Below are positions 46,691 through 59,928 of a DNA stretch of 64,000 nt, in pieces. The stretch covers positions 1,720,001-1,784,000 of the forward strand of contig NC_132976.1 in NCBI RefSeq assembly GCF_047496725.1. The letters are read 5' to 3'. A model generated the notes under the pieces. The model did not search any database. It was not told the DNA's origin and was given only the letters and a program-made list of their open reading frames with translations. How positions within the stretch are numbered: the first letter of the stretch is position 1; each line of letters begins with the position of its first letter. Source of the DNA: Anoplolepis gracilipes. Lineage: Eukaryota; Arthropoda; Insecta; Hymenoptera; Formicidae. The translations under genes and the position numbers were made by a program.

Positions 46691-49600
46691 CTAGTCGATA
46701 CATATCGGTAAATTAACGGTAAAGAATATATTGAGTTCTACAACGGATGCGAATATCAAAAATATAATGTACATCACTAGACAGATGATCCCGATCGTTC
46801 GAGTTAATTTAAATTTGTTAAGAAATAAAACACCATATAACATCGTTAACGTAGAAAAGAGAGATATCGAACTGTATACTAATCCCTGAGAATTGATTTG
46901 AACATAGTATTGTTCGGGTATTTTTGGTAATAGCGTAGCTTTTATAAACCATGGCAATCCGAGGCACAATAATATATCGAATACGTTTGATCCAATCGAA
47001 TTACTTATTCCCATAGCTCCGAGACCTATAAAGGATTTTTAATGTCCACTTAGAAAGCATTCTTATGTATAAAGTGTAGGGTAAGCCAGAAATTTTCATA
47101 TACTTTATTTCTAATGTCATAATCTAACATAGAGCCACAAATAGAGATTAGATGTTTATCATACCTTGATTCGTGACGATAACACTCGAAACTGCTTCAG
47201 GTACGCTCATTCCTGCCGCGAGAAACGTTAAACCCATAATAGAATCAGGAATTCTAAATGTATTGCCTGAAACATATAAACGTTTAGAATTTTTTTAAAA
47301 ATATTTCCACACCCACAATATTCTTTAATATTTTGATGTAATGCTGTTACATAGAGCATAAGTTTTATGCTCTTTATCATTTTAAATTCATTTTACCAAA
47401 TTTTTGTCGTGGTAGCGATTTAAATAAAATACCTGGTAAATATATATGTTTAATATAATATATTCAATGAGACAAAACGATACATCTTACCTATAACAGT
47501 GATGACCCAGCCAATAATGTACGATGAAGTCGCGATCCATATTACGCACATGAAAAACGTAAAGGGATAACAAGATCGTAATTTGCTTCTTCTACAGTCA
47601 GGAATAGTGATTAGTAATATAAGATTAATGGGCCAAGTAATTATCCACCATATTTTCTCGCACGTCGTATTCGGCCAAGACGTCATGTTTACTATATCCA
47701 CTATAAAAAAAGAAAATATGCAAGGCATATATTTTTGCGTTCCCCATTTACTTTATAGATATATATAAGAACTTGTATTATTATATATACTGGTGAGAGC
47801 GAAATTATATGTTTTATATACATACATACTATTGTATATACAAAATATTATCACACATATCATTTATTTTGTGATACATACGTGATTCGTCCGTCTCACT
47901 CGAACTCGTAAATCCACAAATCTCCGTTTCTTTAACATCTGTCAGATTTCAGAGAATGAAAGATAGCCAAACATGAGATTACACTTACGAAAATAATAGT
48001 TACCATATGCAATCCCTGCAAAGAGATACGTGGATTAAAATAGATTGACAGGAATTTATTCTGTGAAATTAAACTCTCCTAATCAACGAAGTCACATTTT
48101 AATGATTTTTGGCCGGTTTTTTCTACTTCTTTATACGTCAATTTTATACATCAATTTTATATTATAATTTAATATCATTTAATATATAATAATTTTATAT
48201 CAATACCATTTTATATTGCTCATAAACTTGTGAACTTTTAATCTCTTTTATTTTTTTGACGATCTATAGGATAAAATTAATGTGACTAAATATTAAAAGT
48301 ATATAATAAAACAAAGTTTATATTTTGATAGAGAAACGCAAAGAAATTAAAGAATATTAGAAGTAATGACTTCTAAAGATTAAAAATTCGTAACTCCACA
48401 GAATAAAATTGTATCAATTTCTTTTAATTCACTTATTTTTGCAGAGGCAGTAATAATAAATTATATTATAAATATCTTACTGTTCGATAGAAGGAGGGGG
48501 CTCTCTTCGCAGATATTTTTATATTTCTTCCTTTTAAACTTTATTCGATTTAGGAAATCGGTGATACGACGATTGAAACACATTGCTGAAAAAATAAATA
48601 AACGTGAGAGCGATTACTTTGATTGTTAAAACATTCTTACGTTGTGATATATAATAATATAATCATGGCAAGCACAGGTTGATTAAAGTTATAACTAAAA
48701 TGTAATCTGAATATTTCTGTGTGGTATATTTTTAAATTCGAAGCAAGATTGAAATCCGTAATTTTTCAAACTTGTGCATGAAGAAAAAACTTTTAATTTG
48801 CTTTTCTGCAAAATTTATTCGCCGTTTATTACTTGTTATGTACAGCACGTAACAAGCGATGAGGACGAGCGCCTCGTACCACTCGATACGTCCGTCCTCC
48901 AGAGTCAAGATCAGAAGAAGAACCGTCAAAGCATACGCCAGGATATCGCGCGACATCGGCCACCATTCTAAATGTAACACCTGTGGATATAACAAGGATT
49001 AAATAGGATTTGTGTGACAAGAAATGTGCGATAAGAAGGAGCAGAAATCGCGCAAAATTGTGCGTCAAAATTTATAAAGCACAACACGTACTTTGTTCGT
49101 AAACAGAGCGCAACACGCGGGTACCGCCAATATATTGAATACCGCGGAACCGACGATAGTGCCGACTCCCAAATCACCTTCCGTCACGAAGGTGCCAATG
49201 ACGTTGATGAACAATTCCGGACTTGAAGTCGCAGCCGCCATCACGGTCGCGCCAGCCACATCCTCGGTGACATTAAGACCTGCCAAGAGATTTCGTTCGT
49301 TTTATTTTACCGACGCTGTTTCCTCGCGCAAAAGATGAAAAGAGAATGAAAAATGGAATAAAAAATAACAATATACGATAAAATATATAACAGATATATA
49401 TATATATATGTATTATATTTAAAAATACGGTCAAGTCTGAACTCGAGTAGTCCTCAGTTATATACTCACGCTCGCAAATTTTCTTAATAGAGGGAACGAA
49501 ATAATCGTCGCAGACAATAGCAAGTAATAAAAACAGATAGATAGCGATGACGAAGTGGATTATTACAAATCCTGCTTCTCTTTGCTGCCGCGTAAATCCG

Positions 49601-49996
49601 TCAGACGGGAATTCTTTGATTGCTGGCGGCGTGCAGTTGTAACTATCGTTCCCTTGTTGTTCCAACTCGTTCACTTGTAGCAATTTACGTTCCTCTAAAA
49701 AAAAAAAACAGCACCACAGCCATGAACAAAAATATTAAACAAAATTGGATTGTTTAAAAAAACATTTTATTTTCCGACAATAATTTCACTCTTCTCCTTT
49801 CATTCTAAAACGTATAAGAAAAGAATGAAGAAAAAAATCCGCATTACTTGATATACTCACGCCAGTTTGCCTCGTAGCCGATAGTCGAACTGTCAGAGAA
49901 CAGTCCCATCATACTGACGCAAAAAAAGTATGTAGCTGGTATAGTAATAACGAGAAATATCCGATATCCGACCATATGTCTGTGCCGCCATACCAT
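46691..49996 (-). CDS. K+-dependent Na+/Ca2+ exchanger (NCKX/SLC24), paralogue 1
   Basis: Ten exons: 49996-49861, 49694-49470, 49279-49092, 48980-48833, 48585-48481, 48015-47989, 47938-47882, 47700-47491, 47266-47165 and 47025-46691. The frame closes at 510 residues. It is a polytopic antiporter that extrudes Ca2+ (with K+) against Na+ at a membrane. An N-terminal hydrophobic segment (FLVITIPATYFF) is followed by an extracellular loop (NCTPPAI, with a possible N-glycan at NDS). Then come the alpha-1 repeat (residues about 125-183, SSPELF at 139-144, GTIVGSAVFNILAV), a cytosolic loop on small exons, and the alpha-2 repeat (about 372-425, AAGMSVPEAVSSVIV then SNSIGSNVFDILLCLGLPW). The loop exons, including a 27-base exon, are my reconstruction but keep phase 1 throughout. 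In alpha-2 the usual Asp is Glu (E389). The second paralogue lies head to head at 59.9 kb. Confidence 0.9.
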
Positions 49997-50920
49997 TCTT
50001 CGTTATGTAAGGACGAGGGTGATTTTCAGGTGATTATAACGCGAAATACGCAAAGTACGTGATATACTTCTTCCCTCTCGATGTTTTTCACGATGCGACA
50101 CGCAACGCGATTACCTGCCGTTTATCCGACACTCAGAGTTCGACCACACGTTTATATTTTTCATTCGTGAGAGATTTATCGCGCTCTCTTACAACGACAC
50201 CGATAAGATACTGTGCAAAGCAATCATCTATTCCTTTTGATTCGATTAAAAGACAGGCGTAGGAAAATTTCCGATTTTCACGGACACAAACGCGTTTCCG
50301 TCCCTCGAATCTGTGATTTTTGCTTTTAATTTAGATTTATACAAGGATTTTATATTCTTAACTTCGACAAGTTTACCTTGTTACTTCTCACTTCGAGTTT
50401 ATCACGTGGTCATGTTATCGTAGGAAAGCTACCTCGAGATACTCGTAGGTGTTGATATTCGTACATTTAGATTAAAATTTATTTATTTCAAATATACTCT
50501 ACAATGACATAACGTACTTGTAAACGGTCGATATCTTTGAGATCGAGATGAATCGCGCAAATATTCTTGACTTGTACTTTTTTTCTTCTTTAATAAGCAA
50601 AGATAATATCACGGCACAATTAGAGAAATCTCATGTATGTCTAAATTTTCTTGTATCTGTTTGGAGAAATCTTTTATCGCGCCATTTAGTATTGACAGAT
50701 ATTGAGCTATTTTACAATCGAATCAAAATGAATTAGAAAACATGTTTGGACTTTTATACTAAAAATTGTAGCACATATATACGCAAATTTTTAACAGCAT
50801 CAACGATAATATTATTTAACGATAATTAAACAAACGATTTGTGATAATTGATAATTGATAATTGTGATAATTGATAAATCTATAATATTTTTAAATGGAA
50901 TTAATGCAAAATTTTATTAA

Positions 50921-51210
50921 CACTCAAAAAAATGATCTTGCAAATTGAACACAAATTTTCTATTTATACAAAATTAACTGAAACAGATAGATTATTAGCA
51001 AATACTGTGATACTGATCATATATTTTGCACTTAATCAATTTAAATTACAGAGACAGAATTTATAACCGTACTATTAGTGTATTGCTAGAATATTGCTGT
51101 TATAAATTCTATACGTGACAAACAATATTTCAACAGATACAAAAAGTAGGGCTAAATTTTAATTGAGACATCTAGAAATCTATCTACATTAGCAAAATAT
51201 TTTTTTTAGC
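50921..51210 (+). repeat. CACTC-ended MITE, copy C1 (internally deleted)
   Basis: Starts CACTCAAAAAAATGATCTTG and ends TTTTTTTAGCG. Relative to complete copies it lacks about 110 bp between TAGTGTA and TTGCTAGAATATT; GTA is present at both sides of the missing segment in intact copies. Confidence 0.85.
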
Positions 51211-51384
51211 GTAGACATAAGCAGACACATTTGGCGTTCTATGTGTTATAAAATAAATATAAAAAAATGATTAAAGAAGACTATAATATCTATATTTTTT
51301 ATTTTGAGTTTGAAAATTTTTAATTATTTTAAAAACTTTAAATGTAGCTCGTATATTCCATGAATCATAAATTGTTTTTATATT
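51211..51384 (+). repeat. MITE-associated spacer, copy in module C
   Basis: About 174 bp, nearly identical to 58963-59135 and inverse to 6099-6271. It starts TAGACATAAGCAGACACATT and ends near TTGTTTTTATATT. Confidence 0.85.
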
Positions 51385-51781
51385 CACTTTAAAAAATGAT
51401 CTTGCAACTTGAACAAAAATTTTCTAGATGTAAAAAATTAACTAAAACAAATAAATTATTAGCAAATACTGTGATACTGCATATATTTTGCACTTAATCA
51501 ATTTAAATTACAGAGACAGAATTTATATCCGTACTATTAGTGTAATTTAGACGGAAAATTTGTCTGCGATGCCTATCTTTAAGGCCTATTTATCAAGGAC
51601 AATTATATTTGTGATTAATATTTGGCAATGGGATCTAAATTTTCTAGAGGTATTGCTAGAATATTGCTGCTATAAATTCTATACGTGACAAACAATATTC
51701 TAACAGATAGAAAAAGTAGCGATAAATTTTAATTGAGACATCTAGAAATCTATCTACATTAACAAAATATTTTTTTGAGTG
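51385..51781 (+). repeat. CACTC-ended MITE, copy C2
   Basis: A complete 397-bp copy; the left end is slightly decayed (CACTTTAAAAAATGATC) and the right end reads TTTTTTTGAGTG. Confidence 0.88.
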
Positions 51782-53633
51782 AATAAAATTAAATTTTTTA
51801 ATTCATATTAAACATGAATATTTCTGTTAAAATCTAATACGCAGATCGCAGATTTAATAGTAGTAACTACAAAAAAATTATCCAAGTATGTGAATGTTGC
51901 GTACGTTAATTGTGTACATTAATTCTAAAGCAAAATGTATCGATGCAGACGTAGAGGTACATGTTATCAACGTAGACAGCCGAGCGGTTTGGTGCGTCTG
52001 TACCAGGCAAATTGATGCACGTTTGTGTGTACCACTATGCATGACATAGTATAAACTTAACAGAAGATTCTAGTCTAGCTGGTTTTAAACCGTACTTAGC
52101 TGAAAGGAGAGGTCACTTTGCATGGATTCATTTTATTTAATAATTTAATTAAAGGAATAAATGTTTATTATTTTATTATGACAATGATAAAAATATAATT
52201 TCTCGTATAAGCGCCTATTGTGATAAGCTTTCTACCAACATTTTACAAACTTTTAAAAGAAATTGTTTTTAAATTAAAAATTATACGACAACACAGTAAG
52301 ATTTACATATTAAAATTTATTATTAAGTAAAAAAAGTATGATTGAGAATACTGACGAGAAAAAAATCGATCTATTAATTGCCAATAGTGTTCTTAGATTT
52401 TTTTCTTTCTGACATACATGTCGTTTTACTTGTCTCGCAAATTTGCAAAAATGGACGATGCTAGTAGTAAAATTTTATTAAAACCTGCGCCTACCTAAAC
52501 ATACCTAATTTTTTTCCACCGACAATGCATCGATATCACTATTGCATTGCAGACGATACGTAATACGTGTTGTTTTTGCTGTTGTAAATTTCGGAACTCC
52601 GTCTGCTTGAAGCTACATGCGGTACGATTCAGCAACAGGCGCTACGTGCGAGAGAAGAGATAGAGGGAGGGGCGATTCCAACAAACGATGTCGGACTTCG
52701 GAGTAGATGTTAATGTAGTATGTGTGTGACAACGGGATTGACAACATGGATACGACTGACCTAGGAGGAGGTGTGTTTGAATCTTATTTTCAATAATATC
52801 ACCGGGACTACGACCGTGTTAAAACAGTTTCGAAGCGAGGATGGTGTGAATCGTGCAACCGGGGAAATATGTATCGAATATTAGGAGAAACGAAAAACGG
52901 CGACGAGATGAGCGGGAAAAAAAAATTGCAGAGCCGGAGAAAAGGGTTCGGGATAAAGAAATTGACGTGCATTTACATATAAGGTGCTTTCGATCGACTC
53001 GTTTACTTGGCACTTTGCGTTTTTTCCGCGAACGCGAGAGTTTTACCTTGTGAAGATGGGGAATGTGCGAATACGGTAGGATGTTTCGTTGTACGCGTTC
53101 GCTTGGTGTCAATTATTCTCCTCGCGATAAGCAGCGATGGTGAAGAAAGTGTTCCTAAAACAAAAAAAAAAATATACAAATCCTTTTATGGCGCTTGCAA
53201 TATTCGTGACATTATATAAAAATCAGTATGAAATATTTAGACATGTATCTTGCTTCCTCTCTTCTTTTTTTCATACTTCTTTCTGCCAAAATTATTTATT
53301 TGCCTCTTCCACTTTGCTCTCCTCACTTTTATTAAGCCTTAACAATCGTGCTGCTTTCTATAAAGTAAAGAGATCTTTTTTTTTTAATTTTATTTAATTT
53401 TACAGTAATTAAATTCTAAAATATTCCTTTCTCGCTTTCTTCTTCTATCTTCTTTTTTTTTAATTTTAATATTATTTTGCTTGTGTAAATAACAGATTGT
53501 TACATACATCTTGAAATAATTGTTATACATATTGCTTATCTGCGAACGAAAAATATTTAGAATAATAATATTATTTATCATAAACTTGTGAATCTGCGAA
53601 ACAAAACCCTTATATATTTAAATATACAGTTTC

Positions 53634-53638
<5 letters not shown>

Positions 53639-53683
<45 letters not shown>
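53639..53683. repeat. (AT)n microsatellite
   Basis: About 22 AT units. Confidence 0.96.
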
Positions 53684-53686
<3 letters not shown>

Positions 53687-54712
53687 AATTGTGTTTTTTT
53701 ATAGATTACAAACTGAATGAAATTAACGATTCAATTTTAAGCATTTCATGTGAAAAGATTTAAATAAACATTGAAATACGTACATACATTTTAAAAAGAA
53801 CAGATATATATTTTAATCGATGAAATATTTTCTTATGCGTATATTTTGTTTCTCTTTTGTACCTTTAAAATATTTTTGCAATTATTTTGCATACATTAAC
53901 TAAATCACGAATGTATTATTCAATTTAAAATTACTCACAAATAATGTCGAATGATTTAAATCACGATTCTCAGAACTTGTTTACGTATTATAAATAACTA
54001 AAGTATTATACCGAATATAACAAGTGTAATCGGGGATAATCAGCGCTTGTTTGAGTTCCTTTTTTAACATCCTTAGAAAGCAATGCGTAGGAAGGTAAAC
54101 AACTTTCTGCATGCGTGAGTTGCAGTATATTTTACTCGTATTATTAAAATGCCATGTCTTTTACAATATAAGCTCGACAAAATTTTAATGTCACCAATAA
54201 AACTCACATTTCAAATTTAATTTATCAACACACTGTACATTGAGCACACTAATGCAATCAGGCTATCCTTGTCGCTAACAAGATAATCATATCCTGGCTA
54301 AGGTGCAAAGATGAGCTTTCAGTGTGTTAACCTGGAGATGCATCCAAACGTACGAAAAATCTCTTCTTTTTTGTCAAAGTTACATAAATTCGTTTACGCG
54401 ATTAAAGAGAAAGCAATGATAAAATATTAATTAATCTATGGAAATATCTGAAAAAAGAGTTGGTCAATTTCTTCCAAAGGTTTTCTCCAAACATTTTTTA
54501 AGTCAAGATCTCGTCTGATGATCTTTATCAATGGCATATTAACAGCCACACGCGTTAGCGATGTAGACGTAAAAATTTACCTCCACACTGTACTCGCGTT
54601 AGACGAAGCATCCGCTTTCGTTGCGGACAGTTACGTTGACCTTTAATAAGAACAACGCAGGGGATGGTGAAGCATCAATTAAAGTTAACCCGGTGAGAGT
54701 CTTGAGACAAAA

Positions 54713-54724
54713 CCACCTAGGTGG
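54713..54724. other. Perfect 12-bp palindrome CCACCTAGGTGG
   Basis: Lies in a 250-bp patch of more balanced base composition inside AT-rich DNA between the NCKX genes. Such a self-complementary site could bind a dimeric factor; nothing else supports a function. Confidence 0.5.
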
Positions 54725-56123
54725 CTTAAGGCGATCTAAAACTAATTAAGCATCGTCAATTACGAGATAGGATTAATGAAAATGACGCTCGTTTGACGTT
54801 TATTATCCTAACGCACCGTTCTTTGTCACTCACTTGTCTAGTATGATCATTATCAATCGCGTTTGTTCAGACTCATTCTCACACATAGATTTACATATAA
54901 AGTAAATAAATCATAATTTAGAGAAGGAATTACACATATGTTATGAGCAGCTTTGCCATTCATATCGAAAGGAGAAGAAGAGATATCTTTTTTAAATTTA
55001 TTTCGTGGAAAACTTGTTTCGTTAATATTACACACCGATACAATAGATTTAAATCCCGACTGTTTGCAATTAAGTAGGTCTTTTATCTTTAATCGAATAT
55101 TTCACGTTTCTCTCTCTTTCTCTCTTTCTCGAACGGATTAATATTGAATTTTTTTTACATTGTTCAAAATTGCAACAATTAGTTTAATATAATTATGCAT
55201 TAATAATTATCACTTATTAAATACTCAGTAAAAGTAATTCAATTCTCTTCCTCAATTGTCATTATCACTATTGTATTGATCAAATATAATATTATTGATT
55301 TTACAGAATTTAAGCAAATCTAGTAAAATCAAGTGAATTAAAAATATTAAAATTTAATCATGATTTAAATCTATAAAACAAAAAAAATAAGCCTCGAATT
55401 AACGTCGTTCATCTCTGTTATTTATCATATTGCAGTTTACATTGTATTACGCGGCTTTGCTATGATATTGATTTAAAATTGTTCTTTCATCTCCACTGTA
55501 AAATATATTATAAAACGGATAATGATAATTCAAACTATTTATTTATGCCTTTTCTACTATGATATTATATTTATTCGCGAATTTTCTCTCTCCTTTTTCA
55601 TTAATATAAAATACTCGATTTATGCAAGTTTATGCACATCATTGAAAAATAGTAATAAATTTATGCAAAGGTAATTAAGAAAATGTTAATAAACGCAGAA
55701 ATGTCATATTGCTTATTGGCAAGTCGACTGGCTAATTGATTCATTCAATTCAACAAAAAGTAATATTTTTTTAAACCCAAGGAAAAGACAATAATTATTC
55801 CCTCTAGTATTCTTAATATAAAAATTTAGTTAAAACTCTAAACATTTTATTTATAATTTTTGAAAAATTTAAAAAGTTTTGCAAAAAGGCTGTTTTAAAT
55901 ATTTTATCATATGATATTTACGATATTTAATACGAAACGAGAAAAATAACTGTATTATTTTATTGAACAAGATTAAATGTACCAGAAAATTTCAGTCCTT
56001 GAGAAAAATTTTACTAAATATCTTCCGACTGTTTATTCAAATTTAAAGATACTTGTAAATCGAATTAAACGCAAATTTGATATTTTAAAACAAAAATGGC
56101 AATTCAGTACGACAGATGTCAAG

Positions 56124-56125
<2 letters not shown>

Positions 56126-56156
<31 letters not shown>
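56126..56156. repeat. Poly-A run
   Basis: About 31 A residues, with no recognisable retroposon body on its left side. Confidence 0.9.
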
Positions 56157-56157
<1 letters not shown>

Positions 56158-56646
56158 AATTTCGAATGTTTGTAAAAATTCGTAGGTGGAGAAGATTTTC
56201 ATTATTCATACGAATTCAATGTTAATATCGATCACATCCGGAGGATCCAATGTACGGCGGTCGCCGTGGAATGAACAATCGATCGAGAGACAATTACAGG
56301 GAATAATTATTTCTCTTCTCTTTTAATTTTCTTGCCAAACTGTGTTATCCATCGGCTACCGTCTGCCGGCAACCGGCGACGGTATCGCGCCGCGCCCTTC
56401 CGACCGAACGAATCGCCGGAGAACCCGAGTCGTTGAGTCGTCCGTGATATATCTACGTTTATACGACGTACATTAGACATGAATGGCATCTGTTCTGCCA
56501 AGTTGAATGAGAGCAATTTAACTTCTTTAGGTTGCTTAATCGGTAGGAAGTCACATCCAGTCACATAGCGGTATGAAACCTGTAAGAGGCACCAATACGC
56601 GCGCGCACGTTCGCATGCTCGTGTGTCTCTCCCCTCACGGGGTAAA

Positions 56647-56647
<1 letters not shown>

Positions 56648-56692
<45 letters not shown>
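56648..56692. repeat. (GA)n microsatellite
   Basis: About 20 GA units beside a CpG-containing patch. Confidence 0.95.
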
Positions 56693-56695
<3 letters not shown>

Positions 56696-58531
56696 TATAT
56701 AAGATATAAAAGTGTAAAATATAAAACCCCGAGAGAGAAAGATAGAGAAATATCGTTAATTAAAACTTCATTGTCCCGATGTCGTTTTAAATGACGATGG
56801 CGCAATTAGTTAATCCGGTACGAACTTTACGACTATTTTATATGTGCCATTGATATTTAATCCTTCAAAAGAATAATTTAAATCGGACATTACGTAATAA
56901 TCTGGTAATATCATTAGATAGATGAGATAATCAATATTCATTATTCAAAGAGAATGATCTATTAAATACTTTTTGAATAAGTTTCACATTTCTTTTTACT
57001 ATAAATAATTTTCATGTCTTAATGTGCTATATTTGTGATCATTTAGGAGCGTTATTTTTCACAATTTACTGTTGCTTTATTGGACAATTGTTGAATAATA
57101 GATTTTAATTCGCGATTATGAACAAAACACATAATGATAAAGTAGCCGTGTCATTGTCACATGAGTAAAATAAATTAATAAGACGATAAAATTTGCCAAG
57201 AAAACTTACATGTCCTCATAGATCTAAGGGATCTAATTGAAAGGGGCATGTTAAATTAAAGTTAAATTGTAGCTAAATCAAATGATAATATGCACAATGC
57301 ATGATACATTTTTTATATAACATTAATTATATACGCAAGAAGAAAATCATTTTAATATCAAGTTTAGTTAGAAGGCACACTTGAAGATATAGGTACATAA
57401 GAATAAAAAAAAAATTAATATCTAGAGAAATGTTTGACAATTAATAAAAAAATCAACTATAAAATAAAGGACCTAACGCGTATCGTGGTTGGCAAGGAAT
57501 TGATTTTTCAAAAAATTCGTCTCCTAAAATTATGAGAGTGCGCCGCTCGATGCCTATATATGCACGATCAATCGCACGTATATTGCTGACGGGCCACCTT
57601 TATATCCCTCCCTCTCCCTCTCTGCCGCGGCTTCTGCTTGTTTGCCAAAGAATTCGGCACGACTCGACGGTTCCATAAAATTGAAGTAATGACGAACGGT
57701 AACGAGACGTTTCCTACTTGTGGCGTATCGTTATCTTACCACCACACGATGCGATTTGGACACCGCACACACCGTCGTACCGTATCGCTGACGTGTCCGT
57801 GTGCCCGGTGCATGCGTGACATTCCGTGTCGTTTCTAGCGGGAACGTTCGTCTATTCGGCGAGTCAACGTACGTGCTGCTCATATACGATTTCGTAACCG
57901 TCGATCTACCTCCTCGTCATCGTCACATCGTCGTCGTCGACACGATTCCACTCCCTTTTAGCGCCAGAATCAGCCGCCGGACTCTAAAAAGATAATGGTT
58001 AACTTTAAGCTCCTCCCTCCGCTCTTATCGTATTAAAGCCACGAGCGGTGGCGAAGCTTCGAGGAAAAGCTTCTGCTTTACATTAAAGTAGCAAACACGT
58101 AATTGACGTAATATCACGCGAATGTAGCATAACGGAACGGACGGAAGCGCGATGGAAGAGCGGACGAATTGTCAAAAATACATGCGTGCCGCGGGGAATG
58201 CAATGTTTTTTTCCGTCTGACAGTGTCTATTCGCGCTGCGACCTGTAGTAAATGGAAACGAAGGTATTCCGATTTAATTAACACACACTATACAGTTTTT
58301 CTATGTACGCGCTTTGTGTGTTACACAACGATAAAAACGCATTTCGTCGGATACGAGTGTGTCCTGGGTGCGGTACATCCGGAATCGGTATTATGCGATC
58401 GTCCGAATGATACAGGGTGCGGCGAAAATCGTGCCGAGCAGCGACGGAATCCTTTTCGCGATGTAAAGTAAATTGAGATTGCGTGAGAAAATTTCTTCTC
58501 GCAAAAATTTCATTCTCGAGCGAATTGACTT

Positions 58532-58962
58532 CACTCAAAAAAAAAAAAAAAAAAAAAAAAGAAATGATCTTGCAACTTGAAAAGCAAAAATTTTTTAGCT
58601 GTAAAAAATTAACTGAAATAGATAGATTATTAGCAAATACTGTGATGCACATATATTTTGCACTTAATCAATTTAAATTACAGAGACAGAATTTATTATA
58701 TATCCGTACTATTAGTGTAATTTAGACGGAAAATTTGTCCGCGATGCCTATCTTTAAAGCCTATCGTCAAGGATAATTATATTTATGATTAATATTTGGC
58801 AATGGGATCTAAATTTTCTAGAGGTATTGCTAGAATATTGCTGTAAATTGCTATAAATTCTATACGTGACAAACAATATTCCAACAGATACAAAAAGTAG
58901 CGATAAATTTTAATTGAGACATCTAGAAATCTATTTACATTAGCAAAATATTTTTTTGAGCG
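58532..58962 (+). repeat. CACTC-ended MITE, copy D1
   Basis: A complete copy whose terminal A run has grown to about 24 A, bringing it to 431 bp. It ends TTTTTTTGAGCG directly before the spacer (58963-59135). The same GAGCG/TAGAC junction is seen at copy C1. Confidence 0.88.
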
Positions 58963-59135
58963 TAGACATAAGCAGACACATTTGGCGTTCTATGTGTTAT
59001 AAAATAAATATAAAAAAATGATTAAAGAAGACTATAATATCTATATTTTTTATTTTGAGTTTTAAAATTTTTAATTATTTTAAAAACTTTAAATGTAGCT
59101 CGTATATTCCATGGATCATAAATTGTTTTTATATT
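58963..59135 (+). repeat. MITE-associated spacer, copy in module D
   Basis: Nearly identical to 51211-51384 and inverse to 6099-6271. It contains CACATTTGGCGTTCTATGTG and ATTCCATGGATCATAAATTG. Confidence 0.85.
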
Positions 59136-59532
59136 CACTCAAAAAAATAATCTTGCAACTTGAACAAAAATTTTCTAGGTGTAAAAAATTAACTGAAACA
59201 AATAAATTATTAGCAAATACTGTGATACTGCATATATTTTGCACTTAATCAATTTAAATTACAGAGACAGAATTTATATCCGTTCTATTAGTGTAATTTA
59301 GACGGAAAATTTATCTGCGATGCCTATCTTTAAGGCCTATTTATCAAGGACAATTATATTTGTGATTAATATTTGGCAATGGCATCTAAATTTTCTAGAG
59401 GTATTGCTAGAATATTGCTGCTATAAATTCTATACGTGACAAACAATATTCCAACAGATACAAAAAGTAGCGATAAATTTTAATTAAGACATCTCGAAAT
59501 CTATCTACATTAGCAAAATATTTTTTTGAGTG
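59136..59532 (+). repeat. CACTC-ended MITE, copy D2
   Basis: A complete 397-bp copy with CACTCAAAAAAATAATCTTG and TTTTTTTGAGTG ends. It ends about 400 bp before the first recognised NCKX-2 exon. Confidence 0.9.
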
Positions 59533-59928
59533 TTGAATAAAAAAATTGATGATAAGATAAAAAATTTAAATCTCTTCAAATTATATCACCCAGAGAAAAA
59601 AGAGAATGAAAAACGAAAGATCGGATTTCTGTTATATCTACTGATTATGTAAGATTACCACGTTTATTACGCTTGCTGCAATATCGATGAAGTAAATTAA
59701 GGCACGTCCGTCGTAAGTCAATGCCCTCTGCAGAACGCGACGATTGCATTCGAACGTACTACAAAATTTCTCTCTGATAGAAAAGAAAGGATGTCTCGCG
59801 CACAAAATTATATTTTGCATATCAATTTAAGATCTCGTCTGAAAAATTTCCGACAAAATGATTAATTATAAGAATTTATTGCTATACTGTATGTATAATT
59901 TTCTTAAAGAATTAACTTACATTTTTAG

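Larger units (their letters stand above)
49997..59928. other. Spacer between the two NCKX genes
   Basis: About 10 kb. The first 400 bp should hold the NCKX-1 promoter. Two MITE-spacer-MITE modules lie at 50921-51781 and 58532-59532, with microsatellites at 53639-53683 and 56648-56692 and a poly-A run at 56126-56156. Moderately GC-rich patches at 52.6-53.1 kb and 56.3-56.6 kb, and especially 57.5-58.4 kb, are candidates for the NCKX-2 promoter and 5' exons. One small candidate first exon, 52746-52770 (MDTTDLGG, donor in the required phase 1), is too short to be trusted. No other gene seen. Confidence 0.5.

Noticed and set aside
52746..52770. Candidate first exon of NCKX-2 (MDTTDLGG)
   Set aside because: The phase fits the exon at 59929, but a 25-base match of phase is weak evidence and it lacks the expected hydrophobic N-terminus. 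Left out of the gene model.
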